DNA of 47,542 nt from a virus, in the IMG/VR virus record IMGVR_UViG_3300020174_000013, positions 1-47,542 of that record; one strand, written 5' to 3'. A model generated the notes under the pieces. The model worked only from the letters and a program-made list of their open reading frames with translations, did no database searches and was not told where the DNA came from. This document shows positions 30,670-39,486 of the stretch, piece by piece. Made by a program: the position numbers and the translations under genes. How positions within the stretch are numbered: position 1 is the stretch's first letter; every line of letters begins with the position of its first letter.

Positions 30670-31076
30670 TATGCGCCGGCTCCAAATGATTCTGGACTAA
30701 TCGTTGCATGATCGCCATCGTTGTATTCTTTACCAAACTGTACACCAGTGGGTTTTTCATTACTAAATGCTAAGATACAATCTGCATCTACCATACGCAG
30801 TTCTAACTCTCCCGAACCTTCATCAATTTTTACACCACGAGTCCAACGACCGTGTTCAATCAATACCCAATCTCCGATCTGATATGCTGAATCATTTTTA
30901 GGACCTTTTGCATGTACCTGTCCCCAGCGTGGATAGATACCACGAGTTGATCCGTTATCATCACTAATAATAATTCCACTTTTAAGAGTTTGCTCTCCAA
31001 AGTACATATTGCTTACAATTACTCTATCATTAATAGGAGTTAGAGTACCTTGTATTGTATTCATGTTTAATGCCAT
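30669..31076 (-). CDS. 31: GroES/gp31-like co-chaperonin, 135 aa
   Basis: The opening TLTPINDRVIVSNMYFGEQ is the GroES beta-strand, followed by a mobile loop (TLKSGIIISDDNGSTRGI) and GDWVLIEHGRWTRG, in which GRWTRG is common to phage co-chaperonins. The end is longer than GroES, as in gp31. It would cap the host GroEL, probably to fold the major capsid protein. It starts within TAATG of the upstream gene. Confidence 0.85.
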   Translation of the reverse strand: MALNMNTIQGTLTPINDRVIVSNMYFGEQTLKSGIIISDDNGSTRGIYPRWGQVHAKGPKNDSAYQIGDWVLIEHGRWTRGVKIDEGSGELELRMVDADCILAFSNEKPTGVQFGKEYNDGDHATISPESFGAGA

Positions 31077-31492
31077 TAATCACCTTTTTTTATAAAATTG
31101 CCATCTTCGTCTTCGACCCATTCATCTTGAATCTGGGCTGTTATGGGTTTAGGAGTTGGAGTTGATTTAGGAGGCGATGCTTTTGGTTTTGCGGGAACAA
31201 CTTCTTCATCAAACGCCATCAACTCTTCTTGTTCTGCTTGTGTTAGCTCTTCAGTTTGAGCTGCACTTTTTTCATGTTGTACAGGTTCACTTCCTGTACT
31301 ATAATAATCCTTTACAACTTCTTCTCGTTTACGGATAATTTTTCCACCTGGTCCTAGCTCGTCGCCTCTAGCATTTACTCTAGCATTGCCGACGGCAGGA
31401 GTAAGTTCATTTCTTTTAATCAACATATCTAAGTCTACAACTCTGCCTTGCATACTTCTGTATGTTTTACGACCTTTTTGTCTAGTTCCCAT
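31076..31492 (-). CDS. Conserved phage protein with charged Pro/Lys tail, 138 aa
   Basis: The conserved N-terminal part MGTRQKGRKTYRSMQGRVVD, LTPAVGNARVNARGDELGPG and GKIIRKREEV is followed by an acidic and then Pro/Lys-rich segment (AKPKASPPKSTPTPKP). I recall it from T4-like marine phages as a protein of unknown function. A sigma70-like promoter lies just upstream (31514-31542), so it may head an operon with the co-chaperonin. GGAG is present. Confidence 0.7.
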   Translation of the reverse strand: MGTRQKGRKTYRSMQGRVVDLDMLIKRNELTPAVGNARVNARGDELGPGGKIIRKREEVVKDYYSTGSEPVQHEKSAAQTEELTQAEQEELMAFDEEVVPAKPKASPPKSTPTPKPITAQIQDEWVEDEDGNFIKKGD

Positions 31493-31513
31493 GTTTACGT
31501 ATCTCCAATTATT

Positions 31514-31542
31514 ATACTATAACTACTTATGACATATGTCAA
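31514..31542 (-). promoter_or_regulatory. Sigma70-like promoter, TTGACA-17-TAGTAT
   Basis: TTGACA (31542-31537) and TAGTAT (31519-31514) are 17 bases apart on the minus strand. It has the same -10 and spacing as the promoter at 28763, and the same CACTTGACA. It overlaps the 3' end of the radical SAM gene and drives the 138-aa protein and the co-chaperonin. Confidence 0.78.
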
Positions 31543-33400
31543 GTGGTTTTTTATTTTTTGATGCATTGCATTTCCAGTATCCTATTTTTCTTTGATAATG
31601 ATATGCTGTTCTGTGCCAATCATTTGTTGGTGTTGTCTTATCAAAATGATCAATATGTATACGATCTGCATCAATACCTACCATATCACGTGCAACTTCT
31701 TTTAAAACAGTTACAGTAATAGGATATTCTATATCTTTTTCTCTGCACATTCTAAGATTGAGAGCAACGATATCACGTACTTTCCATTCCGATATTAGTT
31801 TTGTACTTAATAAAAAGTTATATAAATCTGTTTCTAGTCTATATACTGCTTTACTTATCCTTGCACTACTTGCGCCTTTGTATTCCCAAAGCATATCGTC
31901 TTCACCAAATGCTTGTCTACCCCACAATGCACGTTTTGCATATACATCTTCAAAACTTTTTTTAGTTTCTATGTATTCGTCATGTAATAATCCCGGATTG
32001 TGTTTGATCCATTCAAATAGTTTATAATACAGGTCAGTTTCTAAAATATTTTGCTTACGCATGTACTTAGCAAGATAATGTCCCCAACCATAGTAATACA
32101 TTAATATTACTAACCAACTATACATGTGCCCTTCGATAACTGTATCGTGGTCTGCTGTGTCTGTAGCGTATATTACATCAGTGTATTCCGTAATATATTT
32201 TTCATCTGCATCTAAATACACAGTGTCTAATGCTATCTTACGCACATCTAAACCATGCTGCTCTTGATATGTTTTGTTACCCATTGGAGAGTTGTCAGTA
32301 ACAACTAATGGGTGTATCATGAGATAGTTGTCTTGTCCTGCATCTATAAGTTGCTGTATACCAGACTTTAAACTATCGAATGTTTCTCCAGGCAATGGCC
32401 ATATAAGTTCGCTATAAGTTTTAATACCATCTTTTTTATACTGATCAAAATATTTTTTAAGTTCGTCAAAGTCCAAATTAAATCTATCTACATGTTCTAA
32501 TGTATCATCGTTAAAACTTTGTAATGCTACTGTAATACCTTTGAAAATATCAACGCCACTATCGTGTGCATATTTTGCTATCGCATAGTTTTTATCGTGA
32601 TTATTTTTACTCCAAGTTGCATCCCACCATTTGGGGTATCCGTATTTTTTCTTTGTTTCTAATACGTGTTGTGTTAGTTCATAATCTCTATCCAACATGC
32701 CCCAGTTGCTATCGCACACGCTAACATATTCAATACGGTTTTTACCCATCCATTCTATTTCTGCTTTACAACGTTCCATATCAAACAATGTAAGTTTATT
32801 CCAGTAACTTTCACCTATATCACAAAAGCTGCAATGGTATGGGCAGCCCCGCAAACTTTCCCAAGTAACTTGAAACATGGTGTCCTCAGGATACTTTGCC
32901 ATAATAGGTTCATAAAAGCCTTCTAGTATAGGACTAGGTATATCATTTATGTTTTTCCTACGCACTGCTGGCTCTGGCATATGATACAGTGTTTGTACGT
33001 TTGGTATAGTTTCCCAATCGTCGCCTGCAAGTATGCTTTTAAATGCTTCTTCACCTTCGCCATGTACAAACGCATCAAACATAGGATGCTTGTCAAAAAA
33101 GTCAGGATCGTATTTGTTTATTTGTGGGCCGCCTGTTATAACTTTGCACTGTCTAAACTTGCGTTTGATTTGTTTTGCGAGTTCTCTATTGTATTCCCAG
33201 TTCCATACATAACTACTCATAGCAACTAGATCAGGAGATTCCATAGTTGCTGCATAATCTACAGGTTCTGTTTTTTCTATTAGTACATCTTTGAGTGTCC
33301 AGTTGTCGTTTTTACCATAGCACCATTGATAACCTATTGCAAGTGGTAAAAATTTATTTGGTCCATGATTATCACTTGCTTGAATCAAGTATATATTCAT
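31523..33400 (-). CDS. Large radical SAM enzyme, cobalamin-binding-like, 625 aa
   Basis: The radical SAM motif is RGCPYHCSFCDIGESYW (C186, C190, C193). The region before it (MNIYLIQASDNHGPNKFLPL, VAMSSYVWNWEYNRELAKQI, VITGGPQINKYDP) has the pattern of a cobalamin-binding domain (GGP, alternate strands), though the D-x-H-x-x-G is not clear. The C-terminal 300 residues include SELIWPLPGETFDSLKSG, the usual SAM-side PLPGE motif, and a large helical region with no recognised signature. It would perform radical chemistry such as methylation. It overlaps the PolIII-alpha fragment by four bases (ATGA). The substrate is unknown. Confidence 0.85.
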   Translation of the reverse strand: MNIYLIQASDNHGPNKFLPLAIGYQWCYGKNDNWTLKDVLIEKTEPVDYAATMESPDLVAMSSYVWNWEYNRELAKQIKRKFRQCKVITGGPQINKYDPDFFDKHPMFDAFVHGEGEEAFKSILAGDDWETIPNVQTLYHMPEPAVRRKNINDIPSPILEGFYEPIMAKYPEDTMFQVTWESLRGCPYHCSFCDIGESYWNKLTLFDMERCKAEIEWMGKNRIEYVSVCDSNWGMLDRDYELTQHVLETKKKYGYPKWWDATWSKNNHDKNYAIAKYAHDSGVDIFKGITVALQSFNDDTLEHVDRFNLDFDELKKYFDQYKKDGIKTYSELIWPLPGETFDSLKSGIQQLIDAGQDNYLMIHPLVVTDNSPMGNKTYQEQHGLDVRKIALDTVYLDADEKYITEYTDVIYATDTADHDTVIEGHMYSWLVILMYYYGWGHYLAKYMRKQNILETDLYYKLFEWIKHNPGLLHDEYIETKKSFEDVYAKRALWGRQAFGEDDMLWEYKGASSARISKAVYRLETDLYNFLLSTKLISEWKVRDIVALNLRMCREKDIEYPITVTVLKEVARDMVGIDADRIHIDHFDKTTPTNDWHRTAYHYQRKIGYWKCNASKNKKPLDICHK

Positions 33401-33954
33401 CGCAGGAATTCACGCCAATCTAAATTGTATTTAATACTGTCAATACGATGCACTCCAATCAAATACAGCACATAACTTGCTACACTTGATCCACGTCCTA
33501 CACCCCATACAATGTTATTCTCACGCATAAAGTCTACAAGATACACCATATAGCGTAGCAGATCAAACATACCACGCTCTCTAAACGCTTCAATTTCTTC
33601 GCAAACTCTAGTCCATTCTACTGTTTCTTGCATGTCATACGCATCAAAGATTTGCATATTGAGCATTAGGCGTGACATTATATCTGCACCTATATCAAGT
33701 TCTTTATATTTGTCAGGCATAAACCATTCGCTTTGACATACACCGTCAAAAGTCTTTTGATCTACATCTAATGGGATATACTTTTGTAGTTTATCAAAGC
33801 CTTGCTCTTCCATAGCGGCATTGAATTTGTCTATTTCATCAGATTCGCTACACAGCACAACGTGTACTTTGTCAGCATTACCTGAATAGATCATGTTAAT
33901 TAAGTCTTTGTTTGTAAACCGTGGGATACCGAGAGTGTCTGTTTTCATTAGCAT
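33397..33954 (-). CDS. Orphan DNA polymerase III alpha fragment-like protein, 185 aa
   Basis: The C-terminus GVGRGSSVASYVLYLIGVHR then IDSIKYNLDWREFLR matches the start of the PolIII-alpha catalytic domain (GxGRGSAAGSLVAYxLGI, IDPLxYxLLFERFL). The preceding RYMVYLVDFMRENNIVW matches the conserved lead-in helix. It stops exactly where the catalytic PDxDxDF aspartates would follow, so it cannot be a polymerase. No stop-codon loss or frameshift is evident; the next gene starts in the ATGA overlap. The N-terminal part is alpha/beta. The start lacks a good binding site. The homology is convincing, the role is open. Confidence 0.72.
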   Translation of the reverse strand: MLMKTDTLGIPRFTNKDLINMIYSGNADKVHVVLCSESDEIDKFNAAMEEQGFDKLQKYIPLDVDQKTFDGVCQSEWFMPDKYKELDIGADIMSRLMLNMQIFDAYDMQETVEWTRVCEEIEAFRERGMFDLLRYMVYLVDFMRENNIVWGVGRGSSVASYVLYLIGVHRIDSIKYNLDWREFLR

Positions 33955-33960
33955 ACAGTA

Positions 33961-33989
33961 AGTTTAACTTACATTTATTAAATCGTCAA
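33961..33989 (-). promoter_or_regulatory. Weaker promoter, TTGACG-17-TAAACT
   Basis: The minus strand has CACTTGACG (33992-33984), 17 bases and TAAACT (33966-33961). It shares CACTTGAC with the three better promoters and again lies in the 3' end of the upstream gene, reading into the PolIII-alpha fragment and radical SAM genes. The -10 is only four of six. Confidence 0.5.
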
Positions 33990-34200
33990 GTGAATTATCT
34001 TCTTGATCTTCAATTTGTTTTCTTCTAGCTGCTGCTCTACGAGTTTCTATTTCAAGTTTGTAGCCATCTATTAACAAAATTATCTGCTGTCTTACATCAG
34101 AATTATCGGTTATGAAATACATATGATTCAACTTGAGTAGCTTTTCTTCAAGTTGTGTATCTGTAAACTCACTTAAATCAGGCTGATGAGGATGTATCAT
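33964..34200 (-). CDS. Small conserved helical protein, 78 aa
   Basis: The sequence starts MIHPHQPDLSEFTDTQLEEK, followed by two helices (LLKLNHMYFITDNSDVRQQI, ILLIDGYKLEIETRRAAARR) and an acidic tail. I recall this pattern (D-V-x-x-Q-I-x-x-L-I-D-x-Y) from T4-like marine phages as a conserved protein of unknown role, next to tail genes. Its start overlaps the 196-aa gene by four bases (ATGA). Confidence 0.7.
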   Translation of the reverse strand: MIHPHQPDLSEFTDTQLEEKLLKLNHMYFITDNSDVRQQIILLIDGYKLEIETRRAAARRKQIEDQEDNSLDDLINVS

Positions 34201-34787
34201 ACGTTTGCAAATGTTCCTAAATATTGTAGGAAAACATTTGTTCCATTATCATATGTAAATGCTTTGACAAGATGACTACGAGTTACTACTGTATTTGTTG
34301 TAATAGCTGCGCCGCCGCCAAACTCAGTGCTTCCGTCAACTCTCATCTGACTTGCACCTGCACTATAAGTTGATGCAAAAGTTACTGTTCTATTAACAGC
34401 ACCGTCGCCATACACTTGTATCAACATTTCAGCATATTCATTATTTGTAGGCCAATCTTCAAGTGTTAATGTAACATCGTTTGAAGCTACTATCGTATAA
34501 AAATGTCCAGCATCAAAACTCAACGGCGTAGCACTACTGACATTAGTAGGACCAACGTGTGTTGTAGTTTCTTGTAGCTTGGTATATCTAGAAAGAGTGT
34601 TTTCAAAAAATACGTTGTCTGCATTTGTTTTAGCAGTATTATCCTGCAAGGTTTCAATTTCACTTTTTGCACTCGTGAAGTTTGTTTTTATAATGTTGAA
34701 GTTATCTCTAAATCCTTGACTATTATTATCCTGTCCAGCGACTGGATATGTATCGTCGATTGTATCGGGTACAATATTACTTGCCAT
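34197..34787 (-). CDS. Putative fibre-type virion protein, 196 aa
   Basis: The N-terminal segment NSQGFRDNFNIIKTNFTSAK matches the repeated docking motif [FL]R-x-x-F-x-x-[IV]K-x-N-F seen at the start of other fibre proteins in this window. A helix (AKSEIETLQDNTAKTN) is followed by a beta-rich part with many Thr, Ser and Asn (TPLSFDAGHFYTIVASNDVT). It is likely a surface-exposed virion component. A perfect TATAAATA lies 22 bases upstream of the start. Confidence 0.72.
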   Translation of the reverse strand: MASNIVPDTIDDTYPVAGQDNNSQGFRDNFNIIKTNFTSAKSEIETLQDNTAKTNADNVFFENTLSRYTKLQETTTHVGPTNVSSATPLSFDAGHFYTIVASNDVTLTLEDWPTNNEYAEMLIQVYGDGAVNRTVTFASTYSAGASQMRVDGSTEFGGGAAITTNTVVTRSHLVKAFTYDNGTNVFLQYLGTFANV

Positions 34788-34809
34788 GTTATTTCCTCTC
34801 TAGCAACAG

Positions 34810-34817
34810 TATTTATA
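34810..34817 (-). promoter_or_regulatory. T4-type late promoter TATAAATA
   Basis: A perfect match to the T4 late consensus on the minus strand, followed by CTGTT, with 22 bases before the start of the 196-aa gene. It overlaps the stop codon of the 1307-aa gene. Confidence 0.75.
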
Positions 34818-37800
34818 CATTTAGTTTGTAATCATTAAACAGAATGAACTGTTGGTTTTCGTTATTTTCTGTTCTATCAACTATATATCTATCTATGTCA
34901 TAATCTAGCTGACTAAAATCAAAGTTTGCATTTTTAATATTCTCAATAATACTTGCACTTGTTCCTGGTTTGCAATAACATATAGGCATTGCTGTTATAT
35001 AATCAAGCTCTTGACCAGTAGTTGTTTGACTACTTCTCATCCATAAAGGTAAAAACTGTCTATCATTTGCACCAATATCAGCAATACGTTTTCTCATATT
35101 TCCTATGTTACTAATAAATCTTTTTACATTTTGAGTTTGACTTGTTTTTACACCAACATTGTCAACTGTTAGTACATTTGTTTTTGGCCTAAATCTAAAT
35201 GGGTCTCCACTTGATGTTGATGTGGTTGAACTGCTTCTAACAACAACCACTAGTCCTGAGTTTAAAACTATTTCAAGTTGTCCAAGTGCTGGAACATCAA
35301 CTTCACCACTTCGTGTCGTAATAGAAATACTACCACTACTAGCAGCTATTCTTACTGGATCACCTTCACGCATTGTTATACGAAACGTATCGAGTCCGAT
35401 CTCTGCTGCACTTTGATCATCTTTAACTTCAAGTTTAACTTGATTTATTTTTAAATCGTTTGCAGTAGGCGATGTTATCGATACTGCTGTATTACCTTTG
35501 GTTGGCTGTTGTGGGTCTGTTATTTCAACATACACAACTTCATATAAAACTTCATTTGTTCCTTCTTTTTTAGCAACTGCACTTTTTAAGTTTCCAAATA
35601 CAAAACGTTTGCGTTTATGATTTAATGCTGTACTAGCAACAAAGTTAGCTAACTTTTTAGATTCAACGCCTGCATATACCAACGTTGTTAAGTCTTTCTT
35701 AAGACCAAAGTTTTCATCGTAGGGACGATATATACTTTCAGGTGTAAATATTGTGTAATCGTTGATAAAGTTGTTAAAAACTGTACGCTGTGATGGTTTT
35801 AAGTATGGCTTGATAAACACATTTGAATATACTTTATCATCTGTATCTGTAACATTTAGTGTAAACTCTTGTATACTGTTACTATAACCAAACAAATCAC
35901 GTACTAGAACTTTGAATACATATTTTCTATCAATGGTTGTAGTGCTATTATCAAATGTTGTTGTTCTAGTATCAATAGTGGTCAAACCTAATGTTGTTCC
36001 AGTTGTATACTGATTGGGCTTTCCAACTATTTCGCCATCACGTTTTAGTGTTAATCCGTTGGGCAACTTTCCTCCAACTAAATCATATCTTAAATTACTA
36101 CCTGCCAACGTAGTATTAGCCACTAGTTGTAAGTAACTTGTTCTATTAGCAGGAATAGTACCCAAGTCTGGCTTGGTTATCCATGCTACTGTACTATCAA
36201 CTTCTCCTAATATATTTACAGTGAATGTTTTTATAGTGCTTATAGTATCAACATTTGTTACACCGATTTTTTTAGTAATCAGTGTATCTTTAAACACTCC
36301 TAATGTAATCTGCGGACCTGATTGTTCGTCTAACGTATTTGATAGATTAAATGCACGTTGCAGTGTGTTATCTAAAAATACTTTAAAGAACTGTTGCCCA
36401 CGAGTTATTTCCAAGTTTCCATACACACTGTCATCGGTATGAAACAGGTTTTGATTCATAATAGTACTTTCAACAATAGAGTTACGTGGGATATCAAATA
36501 TTAGTTGTGTAGGTGTTGAGCTTACTCTTTTGTACAAGTATGTAGTATCAATCCCTTTGCCTGCTAGCCAAGTTTCAAAATCTGCTACATAATCGCCCGT
36601 ATCAACTATATTAGCAACACCGTAGTTTAAATCTAAGTTTCCTGAACTATCACCAGCATCGATAGTGTATCTTACCATAGTATGCCATTTGCGTGTAATA
36701 GTTGTTCCAAGAATGTTTTGTTTATCATTATCTACTAAAGTATATGCTTCAGATGCACTATATTTTAGTGTTTTATTTTTCCAAGCATCTACTCTATTAT
36801 CGCCGTCATCAAGTATGTATATATAATCCTGTCCAATGGCATTATTATATGCAGTTTTAATACGTTTAGCTTTGTATGTTGGCTCTAAAGGTCTACTAAG
36901 ATTTAATAAGTCGTATTCAGAATTTTCATTGTTAACACTTCTTACAGTGTAACTTAGATTATCAATAACTATGTCTTGCTCAATGAGGCTTAATAGATCG
37001 TCGACACCGTCGTCCCTACTAATAGGAAGTTTATTTATTTTTATTTGAGATGTGCCAGTGAGTGTATCTTCATATACACCGATATTTATTTCTACTACAT
37101 CATCGCTATCTACTTCTTGTCTCAATGCTTCAACAGTAAACTTGTATTCTCTATTAACAGCGGGTTGATATGGTATTGTTCCTGCTAGTTCTCCTGTGAT
37201 TCCATCAAGTACTAACCCTGGAGGTAGTACACTTGGAGTACCATCGTCATTAAATGGTTGTTGATTGTAGCTTATTTGACCTAGTAAGGAGTTTGGATCG
37301 TATACATCCAAGAAGATGGTAACATAGTTTTCTGCTCTCTTAACTCCAAGATTTCCAGATGTTAGCCATACTGGTTTGCGTAGATATGTATTATCTGCTG
37401 TAAATAATCCTGTGGCAGCTTTCATTATAGTATTGTCTGCACGTAAGAAATCATCTCCTACAACAAAAATACTAAACTCACGTTTGCTAAAACTAGTATC
37501 ATCTTCGACTGTTACAGAAAAGGTATACTTGCGATTTAGTTTTGTTGGACGTCTCGTTGGTGTACTAAATCCATAAAATGTAGTGTCATAAAAATAACTA
37601 TCGTAGCCATCGTCGTCCAATACAACCAAGTCCAATGGTACAGTATCGTACTCGCCGGTGTCATACCCTGCTGCGTCATCCACATCCAAAGATAATAATG
37701 GATCAACAATACCTGATATTTTTCCATCCTCTGTAAGTTTCAGACCTGGAGGCAACTCTCCGTCTTCATCTGCAATAAAATATCTTAGACTTTGTCCAGT

Positions 37801-38736
37801 TGTTAAATCTCTATCTATTGCTTCTAACTGAAAGTCAACTATGCTGCTGTCTAAAATAAAGTAAGCAATATTAAGTCTATCTGGAGGAGTTGTACTATAA
37901 GTAGCATCAACTAGTTCCCAAATATTTTCGCTGTCATTATAAACTTTTATTTGAAAGTCAAATGTATCATCAAAAATGTGAACCCATATCTGATCTTCAA
38001 ACGGTGATATTGGAGGTGTTTTACTTACAACATAATCTAGTGGCTTCCATACCATTGCAACTTCGTCCCAATATCTTAATACTAGATTTAATCCGTCGTT
38101 GCTTTTATTGGTGTTGAACCAAAAATCATCTATGTTAGGATTAGGCACAGTACTTGAAATAGCAAGTGTTTTATCATTACCAAGTATGCCTTGTATTTGT
38201 GTTGTGTTTATTCTATACCAGCGTGTATCGACTTTATACCAAAACTGTTTTAAACTGCTTACATAAGCATAGTCGCCACTATTACCTGTTTCTCTACTCG
38301 GAATAGTTTCGTACACATCAACATCAACAGCCAACCAACTGCTACCAGCATTTGATTCATATATTCCCCACTCGGTATTAAGAGTATCGACCCAGTATTG
38401 ATTTCTGAAACTTCTAGTTAATCCTAGTTCACCTTCGGGTGTTTGCCACACAGGAGCATCGGCTCCTTCAACTACGATTTTGTAAGTTCTGTCAGCTATT
38501 CCTTCAATATTACTTGCTCTCAAAACAAACTCAAACTCAGTGGTTTTACTAACTTCGACTGCAACACCTTTTATACGATAATCATTAATACGAAGTCCAG
38601 TTGGCAATGCACCAGATATCAGCGTAACTGTTATATCACTTGTTTCTTCTAGCGGTAATGCAATGCTAACATCAGTTCTTTCTTGTATACTTGCAAGTTC
38701 TGATCCTGATATTTTAGTCCAGCTTGGTAGTGCCAT
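34813..38736 (-). CDS. Large virion surface protein with putative Ig-like repeats, 1307 aa
   Basis: Several He_PIG-type units are seen, each marked by LP-x-G-L-x-[IL]-x-x-x-x-I-x-G: LPTGLRINDYRIKG, LPPGLKLTEDGKISG, LPPGLVLDGITGELAG and LPNGLTLKRDGEIVG. They alternate with beta-rich stretches, some of which hold repeated W (VWQTPEGELGL, WYKVDTRWYRI). This layout suits an elongated adhesin or fibre on the virion. There is no signal peptide or membrane segment. The ATG is preceded by GGGG in the sequence GGGGATATAAATG. It is followed by the 196-aa fibre gene. Confidence 0.85.
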   Translation of the reverse strand: MALPSWTKISGSELASIQERTDVSIALPLEETSDITVTLISGALPTGLRINDYRIKGVAVEVSKTTEFEFVLRASNIEGIADRTYKIVVEGADAPVWQTPEGELGLTRSFRNQYWVDTLNTEWGIYESNAGSSWLAVDVDVYETIPSRETGNSGDYAYVSSLKQFWYKVDTRWYRINTTQIQGILGNDKTLAISSTVPNPNIDDFWFNTNKSNDGLNLVLRYWDEVAMVWKPLDYVVSKTPPISPFEDQIWVHIFDDTFDFQIKVYNDSENIWELVDATYSTTPPDRLNIAYFILDSSIVDFQLEAIDRDLTTGQSLRYFIADEDGELPPGLKLTEDGKISGIVDPLLSLDVDDAAGYDTGEYDTVPLDLVVLDDDGYDSYFYDTTFYGFSTPTRRPTKLNRKYTFSVTVEDDTSFSKREFSIFVVGDDFLRADNTIMKAATGLFTADNTYLRKPVWLTSGNLGVKRAENYVTIFLDVYDPNSLLGQISYNQQPFNDDGTPSVLPPGLVLDGITGELAGTIPYQPAVNREYKFTVEALRQEVDSDDVVEINIGVYEDTLTGTSQIKINKLPISRDDGVDDLLSLIEQDIVIDNLSYTVRSVNNENSEYDLLNLSRPLEPTYKAKRIKTAYNNAIGQDYIYILDDGDNRVDAWKNKTLKYSASEAYTLVDNDKQNILGTTITRKWHTMVRYTIDAGDSSGNLDLNYGVANIVDTGDYVADFETWLAGKGIDTTYLYKRVSSTPTQLIFDIPRNSIVESTIMNQNLFHTDDSVYGNLEITRGQQFFKVFLDNTLQRAFNLSNTLDEQSGPQITLGVFKDTLITKKIGVTNVDTISTIKTFTVNILGEVDSTVAWITKPDLGTIPANRTSYLQLVANTTLAGSNLRYDLVGGKLPNGLTLKRDGEIVGKPNQYTTGTTLGLTTIDTRTTTFDNSTTTIDRKYVFKVLVRDLFGYSNSIQEFTLNVTDTDDKVYSNVFIKPYLKPSQRTVFNNFINDYTIFTPESIYRPYDENFGLKKDLTTLVYAGVESKKLANFVASTALNHKRKRFVFGNLKSAVAKKEGTNEVLYEVVYVEITDPQQPTKGNTAVSITSPTANDLKINQVKLEVKDDQSAAEIGLDTFRITMREGDPVRIAASSGSISITTRSGEVDVPALGQLEIVLNSGLVVVVRSSSTTSTSSGDPFRFRPKTNVLTVDNVGVKTSQTQNVKRFISNIGNMRKRIADIGANDRQFLPLWMRSSQTTTGQELDYITAMPICYCKPGTSASIIENIKNANFDFSQLDYDIDRYIVDRTENNENQQFILFNDYKLNV

Positions 38737-38746
38737 TTATATCCCC

Positions 38747-39448
38747 TTACAAAGCTTCATCGAATGTTGCGTTACTATTTCCAAAATCAGCAGTGCCATC
38801 TGCAGGAGAGAATACATCTTGAGATGTACCAAAGTCAACATCTACTGATTTCAAAATAAAATCAATGATGCTAGTTCTATTTCTTGTTAGGTCTCCAAAG
38901 TCCCATTCAAACGCTTGTTCGAGTTCTGCCATAGTAATATCATTAAGAGAAGTAATGTTAGTAATAGGATTACTATTAGCATTTAGTGTTGCATTAAGTG
39001 TTGGAGTTGTTTCTCTCGAAAGCAAACTATCTATTGTTATACTAGGGGCAACGCCGCCTGCTACTGTTGCTTGTGCAGCACCAGTACCATTGATTGTAAT
39101 AAAAGTCGTTGGAGATACAACAGCACTTGTAGTTCCGTCAGTTATTCTAGTATACCCAGTTGCACTAGCTAGATAAACATTGTTGCCGTCATCACTAATA
39201 CGTATACTCATCGTATCTGAATATAATGGATCGACTAATAGTTTTCTAAACTGGAACGTATTTGAAACTTCTTGTGCAAATATTCCGTAACCAGCATCGC
39301 CAATATTTTCTGCTGAGATTTCTGTGACGGCTGATACTTTTAAATCTAGCTCGTCAAAGTTTTGATTTACCTTAATAAATGCTTCTCGTAAATCATCGCC
39401 TGTGCCGTCGTTAGCAAGTAATCCTACATTAATATCTTGAATTGCCAT
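38747..39448 (-). CDS. Fibre-type virion protein, 233 aa
   Basis: The first 35 residues contain the docking motif ANDGTGDDLREAFIKVNQNF, which is close to that at the start of the 99-aa and 196-aa proteins. A Thr/Ala/Asn-rich beta region follows (TDGTTSAVVSPTTFITINGT), then a short helical and acidic tail. It is coupled to no upstream gene; a GATAAATA late element lies 19 bases before the start, and AGGAG is the ribosome binding site. Confidence 0.78.
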   Translation of the reverse strand: MAIQDINVGLLANDGTGDDLREAFIKVNQNFDELDLKVSAVTEISAENIGDAGYGIFAQEVSNTFQFRKLLVDPLYSDTMSIRISDDGNNVYLASATGYTRITDGTTSAVVSPTTFITINGTGAAQATVAGGVAPSITIDSLLSRETTPTLNATLNANSNPITNITSLNDITMAELEQAFEWDFGDLTRNRTSIIDFILKSVDVDFGTSQDVFSPADGTADFGNSNATFDEAL

Positions 39449-39467
39449 GTTAGTCTCCTGTTATACA

Positions 39468-39475
39468 TATTTATC
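39468..39475 (-). promoter_or_regulatory. T4-type late promoter element GATAAATA
   Basis: Seven of eight bases of the T4 late consensus, 19 bases before the 233-aa fibre gene. Identical to the elements at 22673 and 40874. Confidence 0.6.
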
Positions 39476-39486
39476 AGAAACTAGTA

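Noticed and set aside
33397-33954. Frameshifted or broken DnaE gene
   Set aside because: The neighbouring sequence does not continue the PolIII-alpha homology in another frame; the next gene is a separate radical SAM protein.
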